NCBI GenBank assembly: GCA_023401495.1
Contig: JAEXDU010000217.1
Location: 1-23,067 of the forward strand
Reading direction: 5' to 3'
Length of the DNA: 23,067 nucleotides
Source: Bacillota bacterium
GTDB lineage: Bacteria > Bacillota > Clostridia > Oscillospirales > Acutalibacteraceae
How positions within the stretch are numbered: the first letter of the stretch is position 1; the number at the start of each line of letters is the position of its first letter. This document shows positions 6,434-14,166 of the stretch, one piece after another. Under the pieces are notes generated by a model. It had not been told where the DNA came from. It worked only from the letters and a program-made list of their open reading frames with translations, and searched no databases. A program made the translations under genes and the position numbers.

Positions 6434-6766
6434 TCACGCGCACCGGCCCACGTGAGGGCGCTCTGCCGGCACGCAGGATGACGGACAATATTTTGCGGCC
6501 CGGCGATGGGAATGCAGAAAACGCGCCCGCCGCTCTTTTGAGAGCCGCTCTTTGCGAACGGCCAGCAGGCAGCAGCCCGCCAGCAGGCCCTGCATCAGGC
6601 TTTGCACCACCTGCAGCGCAAACGCGCCGCCCGGAACCAAAAGACCGAAAACACCCGAAAGCGCACACAGCGCCCAGATTTGGCGCGTTTCTTTCCGGCG
6701 GGGCCGCTCCCGCAGAAAAACCAATATCGCAATTGCCAGGGTCAACACAGTTACCGCTGTATTCAT
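6434..6766 (-). CDS. Hypothetical small membrane protein
   Basis: The 110-residue product has a first membrane segment at residues 2-18 (NTAVTVLTLAIAILVFL), a basic loop (RERPRRKETR), two further hydrophobic segments at about 30-50 and 52-69, and a basic tail ending in cysteines (KYCPSSCVPAERPHVGRCA). The tail looks less protein-like than the rest, so a late frameshift or run-on cannot be excluded. GGGAGGG lies about nine bases before the ATG. It has its own extended -10 promoter overlapped by SOS-box-like sequences. I do not recognise the family. Confidence 0.5.
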   Translation of the reverse strand: MNTAVTVLTLAIAILVFLRERPRRKETRQIWALCALSGVFGLLVPGGAFALQVVQSLMQGLLAGCCLLAVRKERLSKERRARFLHSHRRAAKYCPSSCVPAERPHVGRCA

Positions 6767-6807
6767 CGTTTTGCCCTCCCAAACCGCTCATACGTTCGAT
6801 TTACTTC

Positions 6808-6836
6808 ATCATAGCAAATGTTTGTTCGATTTGCAA
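6808..6836 (-). promoter_or_regulatory. Promoter with extended -10 and SOS-like boxes
   Basis: TTGCAA (6831-6836), 17-base spacer, TATGAT (6808-6813) preceded by TGC. The spacer holds CGAACAAACATTTG (6815-6828, minus) and CGAACGTATGAGCG lies just downstream (6785-6798). These match 12 and 11 of 14 positions of the Bacillus-type LexA box CGAACRNRYGTTYC. LexA control is an inference. Confidence 0.5.
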
Positions 6837-6862
6837 GAGGGTAGGCAAAAGAAATTTTTCCG

Positions 6863-6884
6863 GCGCAGGCTGAGCCTGCACGCA
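6863..6884 (+). repeat. Small repeat fragment
   Basis: GGCGCAGGCTGAGCCTGCA contains a perfect GCAGGC/GCCTGC hairpin and resembles the partial repeat copy at 18479-18501. It lies between the hppA terminator and the next promoter. Confidence 0.35.
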
Positions 6885-6957
6885 CACCACGGGAAGGCCT
6901 GCAAAGAAAACCGTTCCTTTTGTCGCGAAGGCAACACCTCTGCCGTGAAGAGAACAT

Positions 6958-7000
6958 AAAAAATGCAAGGTCTGCCCCAGCCCAAGGGGCAGGCCCTGCA
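6958..7000 (-). terminator. hppA terminator, copy of a dispersed repeat
   Basis: On the minus strand the stem TGCAGGGCCTGCCCC pairs with GGGGCAGACCTTGCA (14 pairs, one mismatch, 7-base loop) and is followed by ATTTTTT. Its sequence and upstream flank (TTCTGCTG) recur in the terminator at 19019-19050. Confidence 0.85.
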
Positions 7001-7045
7001 TCAGCAGAAGCTCTACGGCAATCCACAAAATAAAAAATTTTTTCT

Positions 7046-9025
7046 TTACAGCAGGCATCCCTTCGAAAGGAAGAGCGGCGCGCACACCAGAGCGATGATC
7101 GACATCAGCTTGATGAGCGTATTGAGCGCGGGGCCGGAGGTATCCTTGAACGGATCGCCGACCGTGTCGCCTACAACCGCCGCCTTATGCGCGGGACTGC
7201 CCTTGCCGCCGTGCTGGCCCTGCTCGATATATTTCTTCGCGTTATCCCACGCGCCGCCGGAGTTCGCCATAAAGATCGCCATCATGACGCCCGTGACCAA
7301 AGCGCCCGCCAGCGTGCCGCCCAGTGCCTGTACGCCGAGTACAAGGCCTACTGCCACCGGGGTCAGAATCGCAATCAGACCGGGGGCCAGCATTTCCTTC
7401 AGCGCCGCGCGCGTGGAAATGGCAACACACTTTTTGTAATCGGGCCGCTGATTTCCGGTCATAATGCCGGGCATCGTGTGGAACTGGCGGCGAACCTCCT
7501 CGATCATCTCAAAGGCTGCCTTGCCCACCGATTCCATTGTAAACGCGGAGAACAAAAACGGCATCATACCGCCGATCAGCAGGCCGATCATCACGCGGGG
7601 CTCCAGAATACTGATCGACGTAAGATCTACAGCCTCCGCGTAAGAAACGAACAGCGACAGCGCCGTGAGCGCGGCCGAACCGATGGCAAAGCCCTTGCCC
7701 ACCGCCGCCGTGGTGTTGCCCACCGCGTCGAGCTGGTCGGTGATTTCGCGCACGGAGGAATCCAGCCCGCTCATCTCTGCGATGCCGCCGGCGTTATCCG
7801 CAATCGGGCCGTAAGCGTCCACCGCCACAGTGATTCCCGTGGTGGAGAGCATCCCCAGCGCCGCTAGAGCGATCCCGTATAATCCTCCCACGCTATAAGA
7901 AACAAAAATTGCCGCGCAGATCGTCAGCAGCGGCACCGTCACCGACGACATCCCCACCGCAAGTCCGCTGATAATATTTGTTGCCGAGCCGGTCTCGGAC
8001 TGCCGGGCAATCTTTTTGACAAACCCAAAATCGGCAGAGGTATACACCTCTGTCAAAACACCGATCAAAATACCGGCCAAAAGCCCCGACACCACCGCAA
8101 TTCCGGGCCTCAGGCCATCAAACAGCCACCGGCTGAGCAGCAGGGCGCCCGCCATGACAACGCCGCCCGCAAAATAGGTGCCGCTGTCGAGGGCGCGCTT
8201 CGGATTCGGATGCTTGCTCAGGCGTACCAGAACTGTCCCGATCACCGACGCAAAGATGCCGACTGCTGCAAGCAGCAGCGGAAACAGTGCGCCCTCCTCG
8301 CCAAACGCGGCAAGTCCCAGCGAAACGGCGGACACGATCGACACCGAATAGGATTCAAACAGATCGGCTCCCATGCCGGCCACATCCCCTACGTTGTCCC
8401 CCACATTATCTGCAATGACCGCCGGATTGCGCGGGTCATCCTCGGGAATGCCGGCCTCGACCTTCCCCACCAGATCGGCGCCCACGTCTGCCGCCTTGGT
8501 ATAGATACCCCCGCCAACACGCGCAAACAGCGCAATGGAAGAGACCCCCAGGCTATAATCAAACAAAATGTTCGGGTCGCGAACCAGATAATACAGCATC
8601 CCCACACCCAAAAGGCCAAGCCCCGCTACGGTAAGACCTGTTACCGCTCCTCCGGAAAAGGCGATGGCAAGCGCTCGCCGCATACCGTGCTCCTTGGCGG
8701 CGTTGGCTGTGCGCACATTGGCGCGGGTTGCAATATTCATCCCGAAAAAGCCGGCTAGAATCGAAGACACTGCGCCGGTCAAAAACGCGGCGGCGCCCAA
8801 AAGACCGACCACCACGGCAATCACAGCAAATACAACCGCAATGAAAACCGCCAGAATTTTATATTCCGCCCACAAAAAAGCATTCGCGCCGTCCCGGATT
8901 GCCGCGGCAATCTCTTTCATCCGCTCCGTGCCCTCCGCCTGCGCCGTTACCTGCCTTGCAAGTATCACTGCCGCAAGCAGCGCAGTGAGGGCCGCCCCAG
9001 CCGCCAGATAATAATAAAAATCCAT
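7046..9025 (-). CDS. hppA: Membrane-bound ion-pumping pyrophosphatase, potassium-dependent type
   Basis: This enzyme hydrolyses pyrophosphate and pumps H+ and/or Na+ across the membrane. The 659-residue product has the family length and about 16 membrane segments. Catalytic motifs are visible: DVGADLVGK (180-188), PEDDPRNPAVIADNVGDNVGD (194-214, metal-pyrophosphate binding, shown in two parts), DNAGGIAEMS near 410, and the C-terminal DTVGDPFKDTSGPALN. GNTTAAVGKGFA (436-447) carries Ala and Gly where potassium-independent enzymes have Lys and Thr, which indicates K+ dependence. Glu224 in DLFESY is at the position seen in Na+-pumping and bacterial K+-dependent enzymes; sequence alone does not settle Na+ versus H+. 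AGAGGAGAG precedes the ATG. It has its own promoter and terminator. Confidence 0.95.
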   Translation of the reverse strand: MDFYYYLAAGAALTALLAAVILARQVTAQAEGTERMKEIAAAIRDGANAFLWAEYKILAVFIAVVFAVIAVVVGLLGAAAFLTGAVSSILAGFFGMNIATRANVRTANAAKEHGMRRALAIAFSGGAVTGLTVAGLGLLGVGMLYYLVRDPNILFDYSLGVSSIALFARVGGGIYTKAADVGADLVGKVEAGIPEDDPRNPAVIADNVGDNVGDVAGMGADLFESYSVSIVSAVSLGLAAFGEEGALFPLLLAAVGIFASVIGTVLVRLSKHPNPKRALDSGTYFAGGVVMAGALLLSRWLFDGLRPGIAVVSGLLAGILIGVLTEVYTSADFGFVKKIARQSETGSATNIISGLAVGMSSVTVPLLTICAAIFVSYSVGGLYGIALAALGMLSTTGITVAVDAYGPIADNAGGIAEMSGLDSSVREITDQLDAVGNTTAAVGKGFAIGSAALTALSLFVSYAEAVDLTSISILEPRVMIGLLIGGMMPFLFSAFTMESVGKAAFEMIEEVRRQFHTMPGIMTGNQRPDYKKCVAISTRAALKEMLAPGLIAILTPVAVGLVLGVQALGGTLAGALVTGVMMAIFMANSGGAWDNAKKYIEQGQHGGKGSPAHKAAVVGDTVGDPFKDTSGPALNTLIKLMSIIALVCAPLFLSKGCLL

Positions 9026-9144
9026 TCTAAAACTCTCCTCTGCATTCGTTTCCTTTTTCTATCCGGCTGAGTTTCTCGATTCATCTGTGCCGCGTGCGTT
9101 CTTGATATTCCATACCGCATAGAAAAATTCAGATATGTTGTGCA

Positions 9145-9174
9145 ATTATACCATGTAAAAAAAGCACGAGTCAA
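9145..9174 (-). promoter_or_regulatory. hppA promoter
   Basis: TTGACT (9169-9174), 18-base spacer, TATAAT (9145-9150), minus strand. It leaves a leader of about 110 bases in which no clear structure is seen. Between this promoter and the next terminator (9175-9313) I see nothing further. Confidence 0.75.
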
Positions 9175-9313
9175 TAAAAGTTCCACATTGCGTACAAATT
9201 GTAAAAAAGATTTAAGAAACATGCACAAAATACGATGGATTTCGCAATTTCAATTCTTTTGCAGAATGATACAGCACTCCCTTTTCGATTCGATCTTCCG
9301 TTCAAAACCGGGG

Positions 9314-9357
9314 AAACAGAAAAAGAGGAACGGCAGAAAACCTGCCGTTCCTCTTTT
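9314..9357 (-). terminator. Terminator of the YabE-like gene
   Basis: Perfect 16-bp stem AAAAGAGGAACGGCAG/CTGCCGTTCCTCTTTT with a 5-base loop, followed on the minus strand by T-rich sequence (TTTTTCTGTTT). Confidence 0.88.
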
Positions 9358-9379
9358 CTATTTCTCGCGCTACCCGCGG

Positions 9380-10567
9380 TTAGTCCAGAACATAAATCAG
9401 CATATTGCGCACACCAAAGCTGTTACACTGGCTTTCCGTGTTGTAGTACAGGTCGACCAGAACCCGGCCGCTGAGCATCGCTCCGCCGGTGTCCGCCGCC
9501 TCGGCATAACCGTACACTACCTTGCCGTTGGGCGAAGTAATATACAGCTTTGTTCCATAAGGAATAATTTTGGGGTCAACCGCCACATAGCCAACCTTGG
9601 CCGGCTTGCCGGTTGCGGTACGTCCGCCGTTAGAGGTATAAGCCGTAGCCTTGCCTTTCAGCACTTTTTTGTAAGTGATCTGCTTGCCGTTTTTGTCCGT
9701 AAAGGTTGGCGCGGCAGATACCTCTGCCACTACCTCCTTCTTGGAAGGAGCCACCAGCTTTACTTCTGCAACAGGCTGCTTTACAACTGCGCTGCTGACG
9801 GTTTCGGTTTCTTTCACGATACCGTCTACGAGCTTTTCGCGAACGACAACCTCACGCTCGCCGGTTTCACCGACTGCTGTAACGCGGAAAGAACCCTGCG
9901 AAACGGTGTCGCTCTCTTTTGTGACAGTGGTATACGGAATTTCTTCCGTCTTTGTCACGTCACGGTAGGTGACTCTCTTTACGGTAACTACAAGGCCGTC
10001 TCCCACCGGCGTATCGGGAGAAGGCGTCACGATGTCATCCTCATTCAGAGAGATGCCGCTCTCTTCGAGCGCCTGCTCTACGGTTCCCTCAGAAACCACG
10101 GGGCTTACAAAGCCGCCGTCGAGCAGAACGTGAATTCCATACTGCTTTGTCACCTCTACCTTGTCGCCCTCAGAAAGCTCCTGGTCCAGCGGAACATTGA
10201 GCTGATCTTTGTCGCTCACCTGTACCTTGGCTTTTTCGAGCGCCTGAGCGGCGGTTTCATTCGTGTACATGATTACCGGGGTGGTTTTCCCCTCGGCGGT
10301 TACATTGACCTCGTACCCTCTGCGAACATGAATGACAATTCCATGTTCATCATTTCTTGTTACCACATCGTGGGGGCCAACTTTAACTTGGGCCTGTGCC
10401 AAAATGTCTTCTGTTTTGGAAGACAGCACCTGAATTGTATAAGTGTTATTATCATCCACAATGGTGGCGGCAATGGTGGTTGCAACCGCTGTTACGACGG
10501 AACTTAAAAAAATAATCATCGTCAGCGCGAACGCGACGAATTTTTTCGCCGGGAAATGAAGTTCCAA
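9380..10567 (-). CDS. YabE-like cell-wall protein: DUF348, G5 and 3D domains
   Basis: This is a secreted or membrane-anchored cell-wall protein, related to B. subtilis YabE and Rpf/Sps-type wall enzymes. From the TTG start it has 395 residues. A membrane anchor or signal (about 8-33, FVAFALTMIIFLSSVVTAVA) is followed by three DUF348 repeats (about 40-210), a G5 domain (about 215-290, with RVTYRDVTKTEEIPYTTV) and a C-terminal 3D domain whose three conserved aspartates lie in YVAVDPKI, EAADTGG and RVLVDLYY. The 3D domain is shared with lytic transglycosylases of the MltA fold, so peptidoglycan cleavage is likely. TTG at 10567 has AAAGGAG ten bases upstream; the frame stays open 132 codons further upstream, but this includes the promoter and leader. 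The leader carries a nested hairpin. Confidence 0.9.
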   Translation of the reverse strand: MELHFPAKKFVAFALTMIIFLSSVVTAVATTIAATIVDDNNTYTIQVLSSKTEDILAQAQVKVGPHDVVTRNDEHGIVIHVRRGYEVNVTAEGKTTPVIMYTNETAAQALEKAKVQVSDKDQLNVPLDQELSEGDKVEVTKQYGIHVLLDGGFVSPVVSEGTVEQALEESGISLNEDDIVTPSPDTPVGDGLVVTVKRVTYRDVTKTEEIPYTTVTKESDTVSQGSFRVTAVGETGEREVVVREKLVDGIVKETETVSSAVVKQPVAEVKLVAPSKKEVVAEVSAAPTFTDKNGKQITYKKVLKGKATAYTSNGGRTATGKPAKVGYVAVDPKIIPYGTKLYITSPNGKVVYGYAEAADTGGAMLSGRVLVDLYYNTESQCNSFGVRNMLIYVLD

Positions 10568-10590
10568 CTTGCATTGTCTCCTTTCTTCTT

Positions 10591-10642
10591 CCTCAACACC
10601 CTGAATATGAAAAAGCCGCAAAGAATCTTTGCGTCGTTGAGG
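10591..10642 (-). promoter_or_regulatory. Nested hairpin in the leader of the YabE-like gene
   Basis: An outer 7-bp helix CCTCAAC/GTTGAGG (10591-10597 with 10636-10642) encloses GCAAAG-ATT-CTTTGC (10618-10632), which is followed by GGCTTTTT in the transcript. It looks like a terminator-like hairpin in the leader just before the ribosome site, possibly attenuating. Confidence 0.45.
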
Positions 10643-10672
10643 TAAGGAATTCGGATGTGCGTCAATGGCGTT

Positions 10673-10702
10673 ATTATATCTGCACAATATGAATGCTGTC
10701 AA
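10673..10702 (-). promoter_or_regulatory. Promoter of the YabE-like gene
   Basis: TTGACA (10697-10702), 18-base spacer, TATAAT (10673-10678), minus strand. It gives a leader of about 100 bases. Confidence 0.8.
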
Positions 10703-11121
10703 ATTAGTTTCCTCGGTATTTTTATGCAGTTTGCACAATTGAAAAAAATTATAATTCTCATTAGAAATAATAATCACCTGTTTTCTCCGATTTTCTATTT
10801 TTTCATCGGTAAAATCAGGCCCGTTTTCTGTGCAAACTGCAAGAAAATGAACGGTTACAAACTTGTTACAATCGTTACAGGCGTGTTTTTGTTTGTAAAA
10901 TAAGCGAGAAAAAAGCATTATTATTTTGAGAAGAAAGATTTTGAAAACCAAAAAACTCAACAATTGCTGGATTTTTTCATCTCTCTTCGCTTTTTTGCTG
11001 GATTTTGATATCCTGTAAGAATTTGTATTTTTATCGCGAAAAAAACTTCTGAAAAAAAGGCTTGACGAATCTGATTTTTTCGCTTTTCAGGCTTGGCCGC
11101 AGGTCGATTCATCAGCTTGTC

Positions 11122-11154
11122 CTTTCGCGCTTTTGAATAAAAAGTCCGCGAAAG
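11122..11154. repeat. Strong stem-loop in the intergenic stretch
   Basis: CTTTCGCG pairs with CGCGAAAG, and inside it CTTTT pairs with AAAAG around a GAATA loop, with a two-base bulge. No T-run follows on either strand, so it is not a standard terminator. Confidence 0.45.
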
Positions 11155-11370
11155 CATCTTCTTATTTGTAATATATTTCCTGTTAAATGATGGGCATAAA
11201 TGAGCCTGTTTATTTCAGATCCCTTGTTTTTATTTCCAAGTTCTTCTGTTTCTGCCGATTCGTTTTCTACCACTCTTTTGGGAAGATCCTTCCCATTTCA
11301 AAAGTCCGCAAACAGCGTTTCGGGCATGCTGTTTTTTGCTGTGAAACAATGTAAAAAACACCCGATTTCT

Positions 11371-11387
11371 CTTTTCATTATATATAG
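11371..11387 (+). repeat. 17-base inverted repeat, left copy
   Basis: CTTTTCATTATATATAG is the exact reverse complement of 11678-11694. Both copies are followed on the plus strand by GGGAAATC or GGAAATC. Confidence 0.5.
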
Positions 11388-11677
11388 GGAAATCCGGCGT
11401 CTTTCCGCGCGTGCCGACACCTCCCGAAAAGTGGCTGTGCAGCTGAGTTTTTTCCTCTTTTCAAAGCGGCTCTTTGCTCAAAATATGCAGTGTGGGGATG
11501 TCATACGTACTTTTCCATTGAAATTTGTATAAACACTCTTTGAAAATACGTTTTGGATCTTCTTTTTTCACATTGTTTCACAGGTTAGCCAGTTTTGTTC
11601 AGCAAAGGGACTCCCAATCGTTTTACTTTCCGTATTTCTAAAGTGGGAAAAGCAGCTGTAAAACCGCTTGTTTTTTT

Positions 11678-11694
11678 CTATATATAATGAAAAG
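11678..11694 (-). repeat. 17-base inverted repeat, right copy
   Basis: CTATATATAATGAAAAG on the plus strand, reverse complement of the copy at 11371-11387, 290 bases away. Confidence 0.5.
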
Positions 11695-11703
11695 GGAAAT
11701 CAG

Positions 11704-11740
11704 AAAAAATCCCCGCGCTTTCCGGATGGAAAACACGGGG
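11704..11740 (-). terminator. Terminator of the NYN-domain gene
   Basis: On the minus strand, CCCCGTG and CGCGGGG arms with an inner TTTCC/GGAAA pairing form the stem, followed by ATTTTTT. It lies 40 bases after the NYN gene stop. Confidence 0.75.
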
Positions 11741-11780
11741 AGAAATGGATCGGGCCAAACGAAATTCTTTTCACTTGTGA

Positions 11781-12665
11781 TCAATCGTTCAGCCTTTTAT
11801 AATAATCGTACTTTGCCTGCACAACCGACTCCATATCAAAATCCGGCAGAATGGCGTCCTCTGTGAGAATTCCCTTATGGATCAGTAAATCCTTTTTATC
11901 GGCCGGCAGCATCGCGACATACGGCCTGCTATTATACAGATAGTGATAAAACAACACCTTCCCCTGCCGGTACAAATCAAGAAGAACGTTGGCCATCTCG
12001 TAAATCATAACTTTAGAAAACGCAACTTCGTTTTTCAGGTTATACTCCAGTGCGTATTCCTTAAACACGCCCGTTTTATCATATTCCACAATCTTCTCTT
12101 CGATATATTTATTGAACTTTTTCCAGTACAGATCGATAATATCGTCTAAAACGCGGTGAGGAATCTCCGTTTTGACAATCTCCTCCAGACGGACGTGCTC
12201 ATCCGCAAACGCGATCAGCGCTTCGTTATACTGATCACCGGTGGTGATCACCGATACATTTCGTTTGTTGGCGCGGATGACATTGAGCAGCGGGGTCATA
12301 TCCTTGTCGTTGGACATGATAAAGAATTCGTCGATATTGTGGTTGGAGTAGATCGAGGTCAATACGTCGATCGTGATTTTCAGATCTGCGTAATTTTTAC
12401 CCTGATTTGCGGTGTGAATCGTTTCTACCCCGTAAGACTGCAGCAAAGACTGATGATAGGATTCGTGAAGATCGGTATTGTCAAAATTACAGTACACCGC
12501 GATCTTGACCACCCGCTTGCCATGAATTCTGCACCATTCGCGCAGCTTTTCAAAAAAGGCCAGGCGCAGCATATTTTGATTTTGTTCCAGCAGGCACTTA
12601 TACACATTTTCATAGTCCACAAATACGGCTACGTTGACCGGCTCCTGATTCCTGATTCCATCCAT
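11781..12665 (-). CDS. NYN-domain (PIN-like) protein, putative RNase
   Basis: The N-terminal half (about residues 9-165) is an NYN/DUF88 (LabA-like) domain, a PIN-fold nuclease domain acting on RNA. Acidic residues expected at the metal site are present in VAVFVDYENV (D17, E19), in NYADLKITIDVL (D near 94 and 100) and in IMSNDKDMTPLL (near 118-120). The rest (about 170-294) is mostly helical and charged, with a segment ALEYNLKNEVAFSKVMIYEMA that could be a winged-helix-like partner, and is not recognised. The ATG has AGAGGTGAG upstream. A weak promoter (TTGTAA, 17 bases, TACGCT; 12683-12711) would give a very short leader. The gene stands alone between two terminators. Its RNA target is unknown. 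Confidence 0.85.
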   Translation of the reverse strand: MDGIRNQEPVNVAVFVDYENVYKCLLEQNQNMLRLAFFEKLREWCRIHGKRVVKIAVYCNFDNTDLHESYHQSLLQSYGVETIHTANQGKNYADLKITIDVLTSIYSNHNIDEFFIMSNDKDMTPLLNVIRANKRNVSVITTGDQYNEALIAFADEHVRLEEIVKTEIPHRVLDDIIDLYWKKFNKYIEEKIVEYDKTGVFKEYALEYNLKNEVAFSKVMIYEMANVLLDLYRQGKVLFYHYLYNSRPYVAMLPADKKDLLIHKGILTEDAILPDFDMESVVQAKYDYYKRLND

Positions 12666-12769
12666 ATTCTCACCTCTCTCTTAGCGTAACACAATCGGCC
12701 CGCATTTACAATCGCCGCATTTCTTCGCCCGCGGGCAAGGAGGAAAGCTCCGAATTCTACCTGCTGTAT

Positions 12770-12806
12770 AACAAAGCCCTTCCTATCTAATAGGAAGGGC
12801 TTTGTT
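12770..12806 (-). terminator. dapL terminator
   Basis: Perfect 16-bp stem AACAAAGCCCTTCCTA/TAGGAAGGGCTTTGTT with a 5-base loop. The T-tract is only the end of the stem (CTTTGTT), on both strands. It lies 50 bases after dapL. Confidence 0.7.
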
Positions 12807-12855
12807 CACAAAACACAAACCGATTGCTTTCAACATCGATCAGGTAAGGAATTGG

Positions 12856-14085
12856 CTAGAACACAAGCTCACAGCGAGCCAGACGCCGTTCGATCTCTTC
12901 AACGATCCGCGCCTCCTCCTGCTCCCCATCGGCGACAAACGTGACGGATATCCGGATATACTGCCCCACATCATCCCACGGGACCGTAGAGATCAATGCA
13001 TTTCGCAGCAGGTAATCTGAAAACTCGTCGGCCGTATGGAAAACTCGACCGTCCCGGGTTCCTTTTGGGATCTCCATGTACTCGTAAAAGGACGCCTTGG
13101 GCGGCGTGGCCAAAAAACCGATCCGGCGCAGCGCGGCGGACAGCAGTTCGTGCCTTCTGCGGTATTTTTCGCAGGTTGCCTCTGTGATTTCCGGGTGGCC
13201 GAGTGCGTAGGCTCCTGCATGCTGTATGGCGATAAACTGTCCGGAATCGTTGTTATCCTTTACGGCTGCGACCGCTTTCACGATTTTTTCGTTTCCCGCG
13301 ATAAAGCCCAACCGCCAGCCGGTCATATTATAGGATTTGCTCAGGGAATGAACCTCGATTCCAACCTCCATAGCCCCCTCCACAGACAAAAAGCTGAGCG
13401 GCCGTTCGCCAAAGGTCAGCGCGCCATAAGCGGCATCCTGAATCACAATGATCTGGTTCCTCTTTGCAAATTCGATCACTGCCTTGTAAAACCCTTTTGT
13501 TGCAGCCGCTCCGGTGGGGTTGTTGGGATAATTCAAATAAAGCAGCTTCGCTTTTTGCAGTACCGCCTGCGGGATGGAATCCAAATCCGGAAGAAAATGA
13601 TTTTCCTGCAGCAGCGGCAGCGGATACACCCTGCCGCCGAGCCATTTTGTTTTCGTCCCGAGAATCGGATAACCCGGCACGGTCATCAGTGTGATATCGC
13701 CCGGATTGATGAAGGCCTGCGGGATCATCGCCAGCGCAGATTTGGAACCCATAGAATGCAGAATCTGCGTTTCCGGGCACAGCCCGCCGACACCGAACAC
13801 CTTCTCCAGATATGCCGCCGCAGCCTGCTGGAACAACAGAATTCCATTGTCCGCGTAACCCCGGTTCTTCCATTCCTTCGCCTGCTCGTACAGAACATCG
13901 ATCACTCCAGCATCCGCCATAGCGTCCGGCTCGCCTACGCCCAAATCGATCATTGGGATTTCGGGATGTTCCCGTTCCATCTGGCGCCGGGTCTTCTTGA
14001 TTTTTTCAAATTTATACAGCTCCGCCTGTTTTCCAAACGATGTCCCGCCGATGCGGTCTGCAAACAGTTCCTGAAGGTACTCCAA
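12856..14085 (-). CDS. dapL: LL-diaminopimelate aminotransferase
   Basis: DapL converts tetrahydrodipicolinate directly to LL-diaminopimelate using glutamate, a short route to lysine and peptidoglycan precursors. The 409-residue product has the DapL length and fold-type I aminotransferase features: IDLGVGEPD near 47-55, RGYADNGILLFQQA (family GYxxxxG...FREAIA), GSKSALAMIP, YLNYPNNPTGA near 190-200, the PLP-lysine motif SLSKSYNMTGWRLGF near 245-260, and a C-terminal YIRISV with the carboxylate-binding arginine. Other class I/II aminotransferases share these, so DapL rests on overall likeness. The TTG start at 14085 follows AAAGGATGGAG. It has its own promoter and a divergent LysR regulator upstream. 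Confidence 0.82.
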   Translation of the reverse strand: MEYLQELFADRIGGTSFGKQAELYKFEKIKKTRRQMEREHPEIPMIDLGVGEPDAMADAGVIDVLYEQAKEWKNRGYADNGILLFQQAAAAYLEKVFGVGGLCPETQILHSMGSKSALAMIPQAFINPGDITLMTVPGYPILGTKTKWLGGRVYPLPLLQENHFLPDLDSIPQAVLQKAKLLYLNYPNNPTGAAATKGFYKAVIEFAKRNQIIVIQDAAYGALTFGERPLSFLSVEGAMEVGIEVHSLSKSYNMTGWRLGFIAGNEKIVKAVAAVKDNNDSGQFIAIQHAGAYALGHPEITEATCEKYRRRHELLSAALRRIGFLATPPKASFYEYMEIPKGTRDGRVFHTADEFSDYLLRNALISTVPWDDVGQYIRISVTFVADGEQEEARIVEEIERRLARCELVF

Positions 14086-14123
14086 TTCACTCCATCCTTT
14101 CTCGTAGGCTTTTCCTATTGATC

Positions 14124-14153
14124 AGTATAACAGAATGGTGTATGATATGTAAA
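14124..14153 (-). promoter_or_regulatory. dapL promoter
   Basis: TTTACA (14148-14153), 18-base spacer, TATACT (14124-14129), minus strand. The predicted start is near 14117. Confidence 0.65.
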
Positions 14154-14166
14154 ACCGATATAACAG

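Larger units (their letters stand above)
10703..11703. other. AT-rich 1-kb intergenic stretch without a convincing gene
   Basis: Open frames here (66 residues minus, 110 residues plus) have no good ribosome site, no recognisable motif and a composition driven by A/T runs. The stretch holds a strong stem-loop at 11122-11154, a 7-bp hairpin at 11279-11295 and two pairs of distant perfect inverted repeats. It could contain an unrecognised small RNA or protein-binding sites. Confidence 0.55.

Noticed and set aside
6801..7085. 94-residue open frame, minus strand, with a hydrophobic QGLPLGLGQ stretch
   Set aside because: It overlaps the hppA 3' end, runs through the terminator and reads the dispersed repeat; a similar translation appears at 19.0 kb for the same reason.
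9140..10507. 455-residue open frame on the plus strand
   Set aside because: It is antisense to the YabE-like gene, whose domains and ribosome site are clear; the frame is a codon-bias shadow.
10567..10672. c-di-AMP (ydaO) riboswitch before the YabE-like gene
   Set aside because: Such riboswitches often precede wall-hydrolase genes, but the leader of about 100 bases is too short and the conserved blocks are not seen.
10568..10963. Upstream extension of the YabE-like frame by 132 codons
   Set aside because: It spans the promoter and leader hairpin, is not protein-like, and the TTG at 10567 has the ribosome site and begins just before the membrane anchor.
10957..11157. 66-residue basic open frame, minus strand
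   Set aside because: No ribosome site, composition follows A/T runs and it overlaps a strong stem-loop.
11200..11532. 110-residue open frame, plus strand
   Set aside because: No convincing ribosome site or motif, and serine/phenylalanine-rich as expected for T-rich DNA.
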